From: Deltaproteobacteria bacterium
Lineage (GTDB): Bacteria; Desulfobacterota; Desulfuromonadia; Geobacterales; Pseudopelobacteraceae
NCBI GenBank assembly: GCA_021781535.1
Contig: JAJXWO010000032.1
Span: 1 to 36,815 of the forward strand
Length of the DNA stretch: 36,815 nucleotides
Direction: 5' to 3'
Shown here: piece by piece, positions 16,379 to 26,073 of the stretch
How positions within the stretch are numbered: the stretch's first letter is position 1
Layout: the number at the start of each line of letters is the position of its first letter
Made by a program: the position numbers and the translations under genes
Notes under the pieces: generated by a model
Told to the model about the DNA's origin: nothing
What the model saw: only the letters and a program-made list of their open reading frames with translations
Databases searched by the model: none

Positions 16379-18355
16379 GTGAAAAGATTAAAGATTCTTC
16401 TGTTCATGATTTTTGGTGTTCTGATGATTGCCGGATGCGGCAACGGCAAGGACACCGTCACTGTCGTGGAGGGTAGTTCAAAAACCGTATTGCGCAATCC
16501 ATTGGCGGTCCAGCAGTTTGCCACGCCTTTGACTATTATCCCGGTAGCTGTCCCTGACACTGGCACGGTTCCGGGGTCCGACTACTATACGGTATTGGCG
16601 GAACAGACCAACGATTATGATTTTGGCCTGCGGAAAAAGGATGGGAGTGAATTTACCAACCCGGTCACCGGCGCTCCAATCCGGACAACTGTCTGGGGTT
16701 ACAATACGAACGGCATAAAGACCGGTTACCTGGGCGCAACGATCGAAGCCCGCTCAACTCTTTCAGGAGAAACCGGCAAGACAGTCGTGGTCAAATACAC
16801 CAACAACCTGAAAGACGCAACGGGAAAACTCCTGACAAAACACCTGTTGACGGTTGATCCAACGCTGCACGGCGCCAATATGGGAGAGCCGGAGGTTCGT
16901 ATTGTTACCCACCTTCACGGTGCCCATGTTGCCCCGGAATCGGATGGTCATCCCGATGCCTGGATCACCAATGATCCGAACGCCACAACCGGGCTTCCTG
17001 CGGATCCGGTCAGCGGCCGCCCGGCTCGCCCCAATGGGAATACGGTCACCTACACTTACGACAACAGTCAGATTGCCAACCATCTCTGGTATCACGACCA
17101 CGCCATGGGCATCACCAGACTTAATGTTTATGCCGGCCTGGCCGCCAACTACCTTCTGCGTGACAGTGTCGAAGATGGTCTGGATCTCCCGAAGGGTGCA
17201 TATGAAATTCCGCTTGTTATTCAGGACAGGTCATTCAATGAAGACGGTTCACTGCATTATGACTCAACGGCTCTGCTCAACCCGGACGGTTCTCAGCAGA
17301 CCGATGAAAATGGCAATCCGGTCTATACGTCTAACCCGGAGTTCTTCGGTAATATCATCACCGTCAACGGTAAAGCATGGCCGAAGCTCGATGTGGAGCC
17401 TCGTAAATACCGATTCCGTATGCTGAATGGCTCCGATTCACGCTTCTATAATATCTGGCTGGAACGTTCCGACGGACTGCCGATTCCCGCTGGTGCAATT
17501 ACGCAGATTGGCAACGATGGCGGACTCCTGCCGACCGCAGTCAACGATATCGGAAATGGACCGGATAACGGGCTCCTGTTTGCCCTGGCTGAACGGGCTG
17601 ACATTGTCATCGACTTTTCCAAATTTCCGGCCGGCACCAACATCACCATGCGTAATGACGCCCACACGCCGTATCCTGACGGCGGTGATGTGAATCCATC
17701 GACAACCGGCAAAATAATGCAGTTCAAGATAACCAAGCCGCTGTCCGGTACGGATTCAAGCGTGGTGCCGGCACATCCCAGAGTCCTGGCGCCGTATGGC
17801 ACACCTGACAACACGCGTTACGTTGATTTACAGGAAACCGAAGAAGACGGCGCATATTTATTTGACCCGTATAGCGGATCAATATCGAAGCGTCTCAAAA
17901 TTCTTCTCAATGGCTTGGCCTTCGATGCGCCAATAACTGAGAATATAATTTTAAACAATGTTGAAGATTGGATCATTATTAATAACACTGTCGATACGCA
18001 TCCCATGCATCTTCACTTGGTGGATTTTGAAGTCGTTGAAAAAGGAAGTATCGCTCCCGGGGCCTATACACCAGCAGATGGTGAAGGTGGCATGCCGACA
18101 GTATCTCCCGGCGGGCTCAGGCCGTCAACCAACCCGGATGGGACAGAGGCGGATTCTGGTTCGCCATACAGGGTACTGGCTAATGAGCTCGGGCATAAGG
18201 ATACGGTGCGCGTACCTCCCGCCGATGAAGCAATCGGTTCACAGGGATACGTGCGAATCAGGGCAAAGTTTGACCGGATTGGAACGTATATGTGGCATTG
18301 CCATATCCTGGCACACGAAGACCATGAAATGATGAGACCTTTCAGGGTCCAATAG
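16379..18355 (+). CDS. CotA-like multicopper oxidase, lipoprotein
   Basis: 658 residues. GTG start with AGAGGAGG 6 bases upstream. A lipoprotein signal (KRLKILLFMIFGVLMIAGC20) anchors it to a membrane after export. Four copper motifs are complete: THLHGAH (HxH at 178-180), YHDHAMG (239-241), HPMHLH (541-546) and MWHCHILAHEDHEMM, where Cys641, His646 and probably Met651 ligate the type-1 copper and His640/His642 the trinuclear centre. Architecture resembles CotA/bilirubin oxidase (three cupredoxin domains), which couple one-electron oxidation of phenols or metals to O2 reduction. Geobacter multicopper proteins such as OmpB/OmpC have been tied to metal-oxide use (family knowledge); OmpB is much longer. 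Transcribed from a sigma-54 promoter and divergent from an outer-membrane protein. Confidence 0.95.
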   Translation: MKRLKILLFMIFGVLMIAGCGNGKDTVTVVEGSSKTVLRNPLAVQQFATPLTIIPVAVPDTGTVPGSDYYTVLAEQTNDYDFGLRKKDGSEFTNPVTGAPIRTTVWGYNTNGIKTGYLGATIEARSTLSGETGKTVVVKYTNNLKDATGKLLTKHLLTVDPTLHGANMGEPEVRIVTHLHGAHVAPESDGHPDAWITNDPNATTGLPADPVSGRPARPNGNTVTYTYDNSQIANHLWYHDHAMGITRLNVYAGLAANYLLRDSVEDGLDLPKGAYEIPLVIQDRSFNEDGSLHYDSTALLNPDGSQQTDENGNPVYTSNPEFFGNIITVNGKAWPKLDVEPRKYRFRMLNGSDSRFYNIWLERSDGLPIPAGAITQIGNDGGLLPTAVNDIGNGPDNGLLFALAERADIVIDFSKFPAGTNITMRNDAHTPYPDGGDVNPSTTGKIMQFKITKPLSGTDSSVVPAHPRVLAPYGTPDNTRYVDLQETEEDGAYLFDPYSGSISKRLKILLNGLAFDAPITENIILNNVEDWIIINNTVDTHPMHLHLVDFEVVEKGSIAPGAYTPADGEGGMPTVSPGGLRPSTNPDGTEADSGSPYRVLANELGHKDTVRVPPADEAIGSQGYVRIRAKFDRIGTYMWHCHILAHEDHEMMRPFRVQ

Positions 18356-18382
18356 TCGTACGAATCGTGCCGCATGAATCAA

Positions 18383-18426
18383 CTGCCATGCGTTTTCATC
18401 AGCAAAAAAGCGCACGGCAGACTTTT
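18383..18426 (+). terminator. probable terminator after the multicopper oxidase gene
   Basis: CTGCCATGCGTTTT (18383-18396) pairs with AAAA..CGCACGGCAG (ending 18420) with one mismatch, followed by ACTTTTG. The T-run is short. The rest of the 310-base gap 18356-18665 shows no gene; a TTGACT at 18584-18589 before an AT-rich stretch may belong to a promoter for the following usp gene. Confidence 0.5.
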
Positions 18427-18665
18427 GTGCACAAAGCTTCCCCGATGGAAAAGGGGAAAAATACTGCGGTGTTTGAAAACGCCATAGCAGCTTGAATATG
18501 ATCAGCCCTGTCTTTGCCTGTGCCCCCGAAAAGCATGCAGAATAAAAAGGCCTGAAACCTGGGGATGGATTACTATTCCTTTATTGACTACCGGCAGCCT
18601 TATTATCAATAATATAAACAAATGCCCATGCTGTTCTGGCGCTTTACACACAAGGAGGCAGAATC

Positions 18666-19127
18666 ATGGAAGATTTTAAACGGATACTCGTGGTCAGCAG
18701 GATGACCAAACACTGCCGGGAGGCCGTCCATTATGGCATCTCTCTGGCGCGCAAATATAACGCTGAGCTCTCCATTCTGCATGTAATTCATAATCCCTTC
18801 GGGCTCGAAGGGTGGAACCTGCCCATAGTTTCCCTTGAACAGGATTTCAAAAAACTCTTTGATGAAGCAAAAAGCGACCTGGACCGGATTATTCGGGAGG
18901 AAAAGGCCAAGGGATTTCCGATCAAGGAATTGATCAAGAACGGGGATCCGACCGAAGAAATAATTAAGACGGTCAAAGAGGAAAAGATCGACCTTCTCGT
19001 TCTTCTGGCTCATGAGGAGTGGCGGTTGGAACATTTCCTGTTCGGTCGCAGTAATGAGGAGCTTGTTCGCAGGTTGCCGTGTACGGTTATGTTCGTGAAA
19101 AACGAGCCAAAACCGGTACGGTGGTAG
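18666..19127 (+). CDS. UspA-family universal stress protein (copy 2)
   Basis: 153 residues, closely similar to the Usp at 14278-14727: MEDFKRILVVSRM, GISLARKYNAEL, KGFPIKELI, EEIIKTVKEEKIDL and a C-terminal beta strand CTVMFVKN. The ATP-loop is also degenerate (LAHEEWRLEHFLFGRSNEELV), keeping a G but not the full G-x2-G-x9-G-(S/T). AAGGAGG seven bases before ATG 18666 fixes the start. A strong terminator follows at 19182, so it is probably a single-gene transcript. It may have arisen with copy 1 by duplication, the pair bracketing the outer-membrane protein and oxidase genes. Confidence 0.93.
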   Translation: MEDFKRILVVSRMTKHCREAVHYGISLARKYNAELSILHVIHNPFGLEGWNLPIVSLEQDFKKLFDEAKSDLDRIIREEKAKGFPIKELIKNGDPTEEIIKTVKEEKIDLLVLLAHEEWRLEHFLFGRSNEELVRRLPCTVMFVKNEPKPVRW

Positions 19128-19181
19128 GTTGTGTGCATGCAGAATGCCTGATGGAGTTGTTATTTCAGGGTGCGGGGATAT

Positions 19182-19226
19182 GGCCGGTCCAGCAGCGTCA
19201 TGCCTCGCTGGACCGGCCGTATTCTT
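19182..19226 (+). terminator. strong Rho-independent terminator
   Basis: GGCCGGTCCAGC (19182-19193) pairs perfectly over 12 bases with GCTGGACCGGCC (19207-19218), followed by GTATTCTTTT. It ends the usp transcript on the plus strand. Confidence 0.85.
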
Positions 19227-19324
19227 TTGATTGTTAAGTGATTCTCTGTTTCAACTTTTGCGGCTACAGACGTTTCGTAAGAAGCGCCTGCTCTGCCGTT
19301 GCCATACGAGACAATTCCACGAGG

Positions 19325-20002
19325 TTAAAATTTCACTCGTATCCCTACTGCGGCATTGTGGCTCTGAAATTTAAGATCGGTACTTATGGTGCGGTCAGCA
19401 CCGAACCTGGCATTTGAGGTAGCGAAATAGCGATAACCTACGTCCAGGGAAAGCCGGCGGTTGAGGGCAAGCTCAAGTCCGGCTCCTGCCTGGTATGCAA
19501 AAACGGTGTCGTCATCTTCCTGGTAAATGGGAGCACTGTATTCCGAAACGAACGTATCACTCAGATGCATGGCGGCAAAGCCGATGCCGCCTCCCACGTA
19601 TGGGGTAATCAATGTGGGATTGTGCAGGTCGATGAATGCATTGAACATCATGGCGAGGGCTCCGAGGTTGCCGTCTGCATTGTGAAGCCGCGTACTCTGG
19701 CCGCCACTTTGCTCAGTAATCGTCGCAATCTTGCCATGCTTGTACGACAGTTCACCTTCCAGGCGGATGAAGCCGTAGTCAAAACCACCGGTTGCGCCAA
19801 CATTGACACTGGGATCGAATTCGACACGATCAGAAATAGATGTGTCTGTTCCATAATTATAGCTGGACACATCAGTGTTCTGAGGGACACTGACGCCGAT
19901 AAAGCCGGACACATACGGGCCGGGACGAGATGGAGCTGCTGAACAGATTGCAGGGACTGCAATGGTTGCGAGGGCGGCAAGAATGACAAGGTGTTTTTTC
20001 AT
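19325..20002 (-). CDS. outer-membrane beta-barrel (opacity/porin-like) protein
   Basis: 225 residues from ATG 20002, preceded by AAGGAGG at a spacing of 7-8; the frame is open further upstream but the signal peptide begins here (KKHLVILAALATIAVPAICSAA, cleavage near APSRPG). The mature part has alternating strands with glycine-rich turns (GPYVSGFIGVSVPQ, TPYVGGGIGFAAMHL, YQAGAGLELALNRRLSLDVGYRYFA) and a terminal Phe (AVGIRVKF), the hallmark recognised by the Bam machinery. It resembles the OMP_b-brl/opacity-protein group of small eight-stranded barrels. It is divergent from the efflux operon; no specific ligand can be inferred. Confidence 0.9.
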   Translation of the reverse strand: MKKHLVILAALATIAVPAICSAAPSRPGPYVSGFIGVSVPQNTDVSSYNYGTDTSISDRVEFDPSVNVGATGGFDYGFIRLEGELSYKHGKIATITEQSGGQSTRLHNADGNLGALAMMFNAFIDLHNPTLITPYVGGGIGFAAMHLSDTFVSEYSAPIYQEDDDTVFAYQAGAGLELALNRRLSLDVGYRYFATSNARFGADRTISTDLKFQSHNAAVGIRVKF

Positions 20003-20213
20003 GGACGTACCTCCTTGAAGATGTACCAAGCTTGGGAATTTTCGGCCGGATAAACTCCGACGCACCAATAGTTCATATTCTAACACTAATTTTTTCTTTC
20101 TCAACCGCAGAGACCCTGTTGTATTGTGCGGTGGAAAAAAGTTGGCAATGGGTTTAAATACGGTATTCTCTTTAATAGTGAAGTTCAATGTACAGCAAAG
20201 GACGCGGCTTCCA

Positions 20214-21722
20214 ATGAAAAGTGCATCAAGGCGGTTATTGCCGTGCTTACAACGTTTCCTGACGACGGCGGTTATTGGAATGGCTGTAAGTTCCTGTGCT
20301 GTTGGCCCGGATTTTCGGTCTCCGGAAGCGCCGCGAGTGACAGGCTATACGGCAGCAGCTCTTCCCGGAAAGACCGCCGCAGCTCCTGTGACCGGTGGTG
20401 CAGCTCAGGCCATCAAAGCTGGGGCTGCCGTCTCTGCCGAGTGGTGGCAGCTGTTTCAAAACCCGGCTCTGGATCGGCTGCTCCGCCAGGCAATCGCTGG
20501 AAATCCGACTCTGGCGTCGGCCGAGGCAACTCTGCGCCAGGCTCGGGAAAACCTGCGTGCCAGAAGCGGGACAGAATACTTTCCGCAGGTGGATGCCTCA
20601 CTCTCCGGTTCTCGCCAGAAGGCTTCAGGAGTCGCCTTTGGCCAAACAAACTCCAGTGGTTTTATCTACAATCTGTTTAATGCTTCAGTCTCTGTATCCT
20701 ATAACCTTGACCTTTTTGGCGGGGGACGCCGTGAGCTGGAAGCTTTGCAGGCACAGGTCGATTATCAGCGTTTTCAGCAGGAAGCTGCCTATCTTGCCCT
20801 TACCGCCAATATCGTCACCACGGTGATAAAGGAAGCTTCAGTGCGGGCGCAAATAACGTCCACACGGGAAATGCTGGCGTTGCAGGAACAGCAGTTGCAC
20901 CTGGTGGATCGCCAATTCCAGCTTGGAGGAGCGGCCCGCTCCGACGTCCTGACACAACGGTCGGAACTGGCCCAGTTCCGGGCAAGCCTGCCGCTGCTGG
21001 AAAAAGAGCTTGCACAGACCCGTAACCAGCTTGCGGTGTATGTCGGCATATTTCCCGGCGAGGCGCACCTTCCCGAATTTACCTTGGAACAGCTTCATCT
21101 GCCGCGGGAATTGCCGCTCAGCCTGCCGTCGTCGCTGACGCGCCAGCGCCCGGATATCCGTGCTGCGGAAGAGCTGCTGCATGCGGCCAGCGCCAAGGTG
21201 GGTGTGGCTACGGCCAATCTCTATCCCACGATCACCCTGACCGGAAGTTTGGGGTCGCAGGCCGCTACGCTGGGTAACCTGTTGAGCAACAACACGTCGA
21301 TTTGGGGGTTCGGCGCCGGTATCTTACAGCCGCTCTTCCGCGGAGGCGAGCTGACCGCTCAACGCCGGGCAGCCATTGCCGGCTATGATCAGGCCGTGGC
21401 GCAATATCGCAAAATAGTGCTGGAAGCATTCCAGAATGTGGCTGACGTTTTACAGGCGCTGGAAGCGGATGCCGTTACCCTTGCGGCTCAGGCTGAAGCT
21501 GAAAAAACTTCACGGGATACGCTTGAGTTGACACAACGGCAATATGAACTCGGGGCGGTGAGCTACCTGCTCCTGCTTACCGCCCAACGGCAACACCAGC
21601 AGGCCCGTATCAGCCTGGTACAGGCAGAGGCGGCCCGATATGCCGATACCGCAGCGCTCTTTCAGTCACTTGGCGGCGGTTGGTGGAACCGGGCAAGAAC
21701 GAATGAATATAAAGCCGATTAA
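20214..21722 (+). CDS. RND efflux outer-membrane lipoprotein (NodT/OprM family)
   Basis: 502 residues from ATG 20214. Lipoprotein signal with lipobox AVSSC, then the family's typical mature start CAVGPDFRSPEAP. Two repeats of the TolC-type outer-membrane efflux domain follow, with the expected WWQLFQNPALDRLLRQAIAGNPTL at the first repeat and TRQRPDIRAAEELLHAASAKVGVATANLYPTI at the second. It forms the outer-membrane channel of a tripartite pump. The ribosome site before 20214 is weak (AGGA about 11 bases away); ATG 20151 is possible but breaks the signal-peptide layout. The adaptor gene starts 36 bases downstream and the pump gene follows: a three-gene operon. Confidence 0.93.
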   Translation: MKSASRRLLPCLQRFLTTAVIGMAVSSCAVGPDFRSPEAPRVTGYTAAALPGKTAAAPVTGGAAQAIKAGAAVSAEWWQLFQNPALDRLLRQAIAGNPTLASAEATLRQARENLRARSGTEYFPQVDASLSGSRQKASGVAFGQTNSSGFIYNLFNASVSVSYNLDLFGGGRRELEALQAQVDYQRFQQEAAYLALTANIVTTVIKEASVRAQITSTREMLALQEQQLHLVDRQFQLGGAARSDVLTQRSELAQFRASLPLLEKELAQTRNQLAVYVGIFPGEAHLPEFTLEQLHLPRELPLSLPSSLTRQRPDIRAAEELLHAASAKVGVATANLYPTITLTGSLGSQAATLGNLLSNNTSIWGFGAGILQPLFRGGELTAQRRAAIAGYDQAVAQYRKIVLEAFQNVADVLQALEADAVTLAAQAEAEKTSRDTLELTQRQYELGAVSYLLLLTAQRQHQQARISLVQAEAARYADTAALFQSLGGGWWNRARTNEYKAD

Positions 21723-21758
21723 ACCGCCGCCAAACACCTTAAACGGAGATTTCCTTTT

Positions 21759-22877
21759 ATGAAGAAGCGTATCTTTTTTGTCATACTTGGTTTGGTCGTT
21801 GTTATCGCAATTCTCGCAGGCGTAAAGGGCCTGCAGATCAGGGCGATGATAAATAAAGGCAAAGCATTCGTCCCGCCACCCGAGACCGTTTCCTCCGCCG
21901 TGGTCAGGTCGGATTCATGGATATCCGACCTGACGGCGGTCGGTTCGCTGACCGCCGTCCAGGGGGTTACCGTATCAGCTGATCTTGTCGGCAAGGTGAC
22001 CACGATCGCTTTTGTACCGGGTTCCCCGGTGAGGAAAGGGGCCCTGCTGGTGCAGCAGGATATCTCCTCGGAAGAGGCCCAACTCCCCGGCGCCGTAGCG
22101 CAAACGAAACAGGCACGCGCAGAACTCGAACGCTCTGCCAAGATGGTGGCGGAGAATATTATTTCCCAGGCCGATTATGATAAAGCTGAATCAGCTTTCA
22201 AGCAGGCGCAGGCCCAGGTCAATTCTATCCGGGCCACCATCAACAAAAAGACAATCCGCGCACCCTTCAGCGGCCGCCTGGGCATTCGCCAGGTAAACCT
22301 TGGTCAGTTGCTTCGAGAGGGCGACCCTGTTGTCACCCTGCAGACCCTCAGCCCGATTTTTGTGGATTTCAGCCTGCCCCAGCAGGAGCTTGCCCGGTTG
22401 TACTCCGGTCAACCGGTGCGGGTGACCTGCGATGCCGTGCCCGGGCAGACTGTCGAGGGGAAAATCACCGCCATTAATCCTCTGGTGGACAGCGAAACCC
22501 GCGCCGTCAAAATTCAGGCTACCGTGATCAATCGCAGCGAAAAACTCCGGCCGGGCATGTTTGTCACTGTGGCGGTTGGCCTGCCGGCGCGGCGGAAGGT
22601 TTTGACAATTCCGGCCACGGCGGTTCTGTATGCCTCCTACAGCGATTCAGTCTTTGTTATCGAAAAAGATAAGGGCGCCAAGGCGTACAAGCTGCGCCAG
22701 CAGTTTGTACGCCTTGGCGAGAAGCATGGTGATTTTGTCGCCGTCACCAGCGGGCTCAAGGAAGGAGAGTCGGTGGTCAGCACGGGAGTTTTCAAGCTGC
22801 GAAATGGGCAGTCGGCGGTTATCGACAATAAGCTCGCCCCGAACTTCCAGCAGTCACCCAGGCCGGAGAATAATTGA
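21759..22877 (+). CDS. RND efflux periplasmic adaptor (HlyD/MFP family)
   Basis: 372 residues. An N-terminal membrane anchor (residues 4-21, IFFVILGLVVVIAILAGV) is followed by the barrel-sandwich (lipoyl-like) halves with an alpha-hairpin between (AQTKQARAELERSAKMVAEN, AESAFKQAQAQVNSIRATI), then TIRAPFSGRLGIRQVNLGQ, the family signature, and beta-barrel and membrane-proximal domains. It links the inner-membrane pump to the outer channel. CGGAGA lies about 11 bases before ATG 21759. Three bases separate its stop from the pump gene. Confidence 0.94.
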   Translation: MKKRIFFVILGLVVVIAILAGVKGLQIRAMINKGKAFVPPPETVSSAVVRSDSWISDLTAVGSLTAVQGVTVSADLVGKVTTIAFVPGSPVRKGALLVQQDISSEEAQLPGAVAQTKQARAELERSAKMVAENIISQADYDKAESAFKQAQAQVNSIRATINKKTIRAPFSGRLGIRQVNLGQLLREGDPVVTLQTLSPIFVDFSLPQQELARLYSGQPVRVTCDAVPGQTVEGKITAINPLVDSETRAVKIQATVINRSEKLRPGMFVTVAVGLPARRKVLTIPATAVLYASYSDSVFVIEKDKGAKAYKLRQQFVRLGEKHGDFVAVTSGLKEGESVVSTGVFKLRNGQSAVIDNKLAPNFQQSPRPENN

Positions 22878-22880
22878 CCG

Positions 22881-25800
22881 ATGAAGATTACCGATCTCTT
22901 TATACGCCGTCCCGTGCTTGCTCTGGTTGTAAACCTGATCATAATCATCGCAGGTTTGCAGGCGATCCGCACCCTCAATGTCCGCCAGTACCCGCGCAGT
23001 GAGAACGCGGCTGTGACCGTCACCACGGTGTATGTCGGCGCCAGCGCGGATTTGGTGCGCGGCTTTATTACCACACCGCTGGAGCGGGTCATTGCTGCTG
23101 CTGACGGCATTGATTACATGGAGTCGCAGAGCACTCTGGGCGTTTCCACCATCAGGGTGCGCCTCAAGCTCAACTACGATGCGACCAAGGCGCTTGCCGA
23201 GATCAGTTCCAAAGTCGATCAGGTGCGCAATGACCTGCCTCCCGAGGCAGAGGTTCCGGTAATCAATATTGAATCGGCGGACAGCCAGTTCGCTTCGGCT
23301 TACCTGAGCTTCACTTCCGACATTCTTAAACAGAACGAAATTACCGAGTACCTGGTGCGTGTTGTCCAGCCGCGCCTTTCAGCCATCCAGGGGGTGCAGC
23401 GGGCCGACATTCTCGGCGCACGTACCTTTGCCATGCGTATATGGCTCAATCCGGAGCGGATGGCAGCCCTCAACGTCAGTCCGGCCCAGGTGCGCAGCGC
23501 CTTGGCGGCCAATAACTTCCTGTCGGCGCTCGGCAAGAGTAAAGGTTCGTATATTCAGGTTAACTTGACCGCCAATACCAACCTCAATACGGTTGAAGAA
23601 TTCAAGCAGTTGGCGGTGCGTGATCAAAACGGCACCATTGTACGCTTGGGAGATATTGGCGAAGTGGTTCTCGGAGCGGAAGATTACGACACGGAAGTAC
23701 ATTTTTCCGGCCAGACGGCGGTGTTCATCGGCATCTGGCCTCTGCCCAACGCGAACTCGCTGGATGTCATCAAGCGGGTACGGACCGAAATGGCGGCGAT
23801 TCAAAAGGAGCTGCCCAGCGGTATGCAGTCACGCGTGGCATACGATGCCACCAACTACATAAATAACTCGATCCACGAGGTGCTCAAGACACTTGGTGAT
23901 ACGCTGATAATTGTCATGGTGGTCATCTTCTTGTTCCTGGGGTCATTCCGCTCGGTGCTGATTCCTCTGGTAGCCATTCCGATCTCGCTGATTGGCGCCG
24001 TATTCCTGATGCAGGTTTTCGGGTTTACCGTCAATCTGCTGACCCTGCTGGCGGTTGTGCTTTCGGTCGGTCTGGTGGTTGACGATGCAATCGTGGTGGT
24101 GGAGAACGTCGAACGTCATCTGGGGGAGGGGAAATCGCCCCTGGAAGCTGCCCTGTTGGGTGCACGGGAACTGGTCGGTCCGATTATCGCCATGACCATC
24201 ACCCTGGCGGCGGTCTATCTGCCCATTGGTCTGCAGGGGGGACTGACCGGTTCGCTGTTCCGCGAATTTGCCTTCACGCTGGCCGGAGCGGTGACCATTT
24301 CCGGTATTGTAGCCCTGACCCTGACGCCGGTCATGTCGGCAAAGCTGCTTAAGCCGGGCATGGAGGAACATGGCCTGGCAGGACGTATTTCCCGCGACTT
24401 CAAACGCTTCAGAAACGGCTACGGGCGTTTGCTGAGTGCAACTTTGAATGCCCGACCGGCGGTCTATATTGTCTGGATCGTGATCAGCCTGCTGACGATA
24501 CCCATGTTCCGAATGTCGGCCAAGGAGCTGGCCCCATCCGAGGATCAGGGTGTTATCTTCGGGATCATTGACGCAGCGGCCAACTCGACTCTCGACCAGA
24601 ACAAAATTTATGCGGCTGCGGTCAACAAGGCGTTCATGAGCGTTCCAGAGACAGATTTTACCTTCCAGATTACCTCTCCGAGTTCCGGTTTCAGCGGCAT
24701 GGTTACCAAGCCATGGAGCGAGCGCACACGCACTATCTTCCAGATTTTACCCGAAGTGCAGCAGAAGCTGCAGAGAATCCCCGGGATACGGGTGTTTCCG
24801 GTAACGCCGCCCGCGCTGCCCGGTGGCGGCCAGTTCCCGGTGGAATTTGTTCTTGCCTCCACTGCGGATACGCCGCAAATACTTGAATTTGCCACGCAAC
24901 TGCAGTTGAAGGCCGCGAAGAGCGGGATGTTTGCCTTCCCGCCATTGATTGACGTCAAGATCGACCAGCCCCAGTCAGAGTTCATCATCGACCGTGACAA
25001 GGTTGCAGCCCTCGGCCTCAATCTCGGACAGGTCGGCAGCGATCTCGGTGATATGGTAGGTGGCAACTTTGTCAATCGTTTCGACATCTCCGGCCGCAGC
25101 TACAAAGTAATACCCCAGATTCAGCGGGTAGGGCGCCTCAATCCGGACCAGCTCAAGCAAATCTACGTCACCGGTCCCAATAACAAACTGGTGCCGCTCA
25201 GCACTATTGCCACGCTGCGCGATTCGGTTATTCCCCGCTCGCTGAACCGTTTTCAACAGCTGAATGCAGTCAAAATCAGCGGTGTGGCCATTCGGCCGCT
25301 GGATGAGGCGCTGCGCTACCTGGAGGGCGAAGCGGCCAGTATTCTGCCCAAAGGGTATGTTCTGGATTATACCGGAGAATCGCGTCAGCTGCGTACCGAA
25401 GGAAACAAGTTTCTGCCCGCTTTCGGCCTGGCTGTTGTCCTGATATTCCTGGTGCTGGCGGCTCAGTTCAACAGTTTCCGCGACCCGTTCGTGATCCTGG
25501 CCGGTTCCGTGCCGCTGGCCATGTTCGGAGCGCTTATCTTCACCTTCCTGAAAATGCCCGATCCTGGCGTCACGTTCTGGACTCACGGCTGGACCACAAC
25601 GCTCAACATTTATTCCCAGGTTGGCCTGGTGACTCTCGTGGGGTTGGTGTCAAAGAACGGTATTCTGATTGTTGAATTTGCCAACCATTTGCAGCTCCAG
25701 GGGCACTCAAAGCTGGAGGCAATACATGATGCGGCCATGATCCGTTTGCGGCCGATCATGATGACCACCGCTGCCACAATTGCCGGTCATTTCCCGTTGA

Positions 25801-25979
25801 CCCTCGTGACGGGTGCCGGTGCCGCGGCTCGAAACTCCATCGGTCTCGTGCTGGTGGGCGGCATGTTCGTCGGCACGTTTTTCACGCTTTTTGTCGTTCC
25901 TTCAATCTACATGCTCATCGCTCGTGACCACAGTAAAGAGCGGGAACAGACGGAGGCGGTTGCGGCACTCGAGGTGTAA
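22881..25979 (+). CDS. RND efflux transporter, HAE1/AcrB family inner-membrane pump
   Basis: 1032 residues, full length. The first helix (FIRRPVLALVVNLIIIIAGL) and twelve-helix RND plan with two large periplasmic loops are evident. Proton-relay residues are present: the pair in GLVVDDAIVVVENVERH (Asp401-Asp402) and Lys925 in GLVSKNGILIVEF; a RLRPIMMT block supplies the distal Arg. ELAPSEDQG marks the pore-domain start of the second half. HAE1 pumps export hydrophobic or amphiphilic compounds; the substrate here is unknown. Overall signatures favour drug/solvent efflux rather than the heavy-metal (CzcA) group. It is the last gene of the operon; the OYE gene converges 94 bases later. Confidence 0.96.
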   Translation: MKITDLFIRRPVLALVVNLIIIIAGLQAIRTLNVRQYPRSENAAVTVTTVYVGASADLVRGFITTPLERVIAAADGIDYMESQSTLGVSTIRVRLKLNYDATKALAEISSKVDQVRNDLPPEAEVPVINIESADSQFASAYLSFTSDILKQNEITEYLVRVVQPRLSAIQGVQRADILGARTFAMRIWLNPERMAALNVSPAQVRSALAANNFLSALGKSKGSYIQVNLTANTNLNTVEEFKQLAVRDQNGTIVRLGDIGEVVLGAEDYDTEVHFSGQTAVFIGIWPLPNANSLDVIKRVRTEMAAIQKELPSGMQSRVAYDATNYINNSIHEVLKTLGDTLIIVMVVIFLFLGSFRSVLIPLVAIPISLIGAVFLMQVFGFTVNLLTLLAVVLSVGLVVDDAIVVVENVERHLGEGKSPLEAALLGARELVGPIIAMTITLAAVYLPIGLQGGLTGSLFREFAFTLAGAVTISGIVALTLTPVMSAKLLKPGMEEHGLAGRISRDFKRFRNGYGRLLSATLNARPAVYIVWIVISLLTIPMFRMSAKELAPSEDQGVIFGIIDAAANSTLDQNKIYAAAVNKAFMSVPETDFTFQITSPSSGFSGMVTKPWSERTRTIFQILPEVQQKLQRIPGIRVFPVTPPALPGGGQFPVEFVLASTADTPQILEFATQLQLKAAKSGMFAFPPLIDVKIDQPQSEFIIDRDKVAALGLNLGQVGSDLGDMVGGNFVNRFDISGRSYKVIPQIQRVGRLNPDQLKQIYVTGPNNKLVPLSTIATLRDSVIPRSLNRFQQLNAVKISGVAIRPLDEALRYLEGEAASILPKGYVLDYTGESRQLRTEGNKFLPAFGLAVVLIFLVLAAQFNSFRDPFVILAGSVPLAMFGALIFTFLKMPDPGVTFWTHGWTTTLNIYSQVGLVTLVGLVSKNGILIVEFANHLQLQGHSKLEAIHDAAMIRLRPIMMTTAATIAGHFPLTLVTGAGAAARNSIGLVLVGGMFVGTFFTLFVVPSIYMLIARDHSKEREQTEAVAALEV

Positions 25980-26073
25980 GCATGGCTAATTCCGATACCC
26001 CGCCATACAGCAAAATGATTAAACCACGAGTGCTGAAATGTTTGGAATATGCAGATTCAGACAGCGGCAGCTG

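Noticed and set aside
18584..18618. TTGACT plus AT-rich stretch before usp copy 2
   Set aside because: The best -10 candidates are 18, 20 or 23 bases away and poor; mentioned but not called as a promoter.
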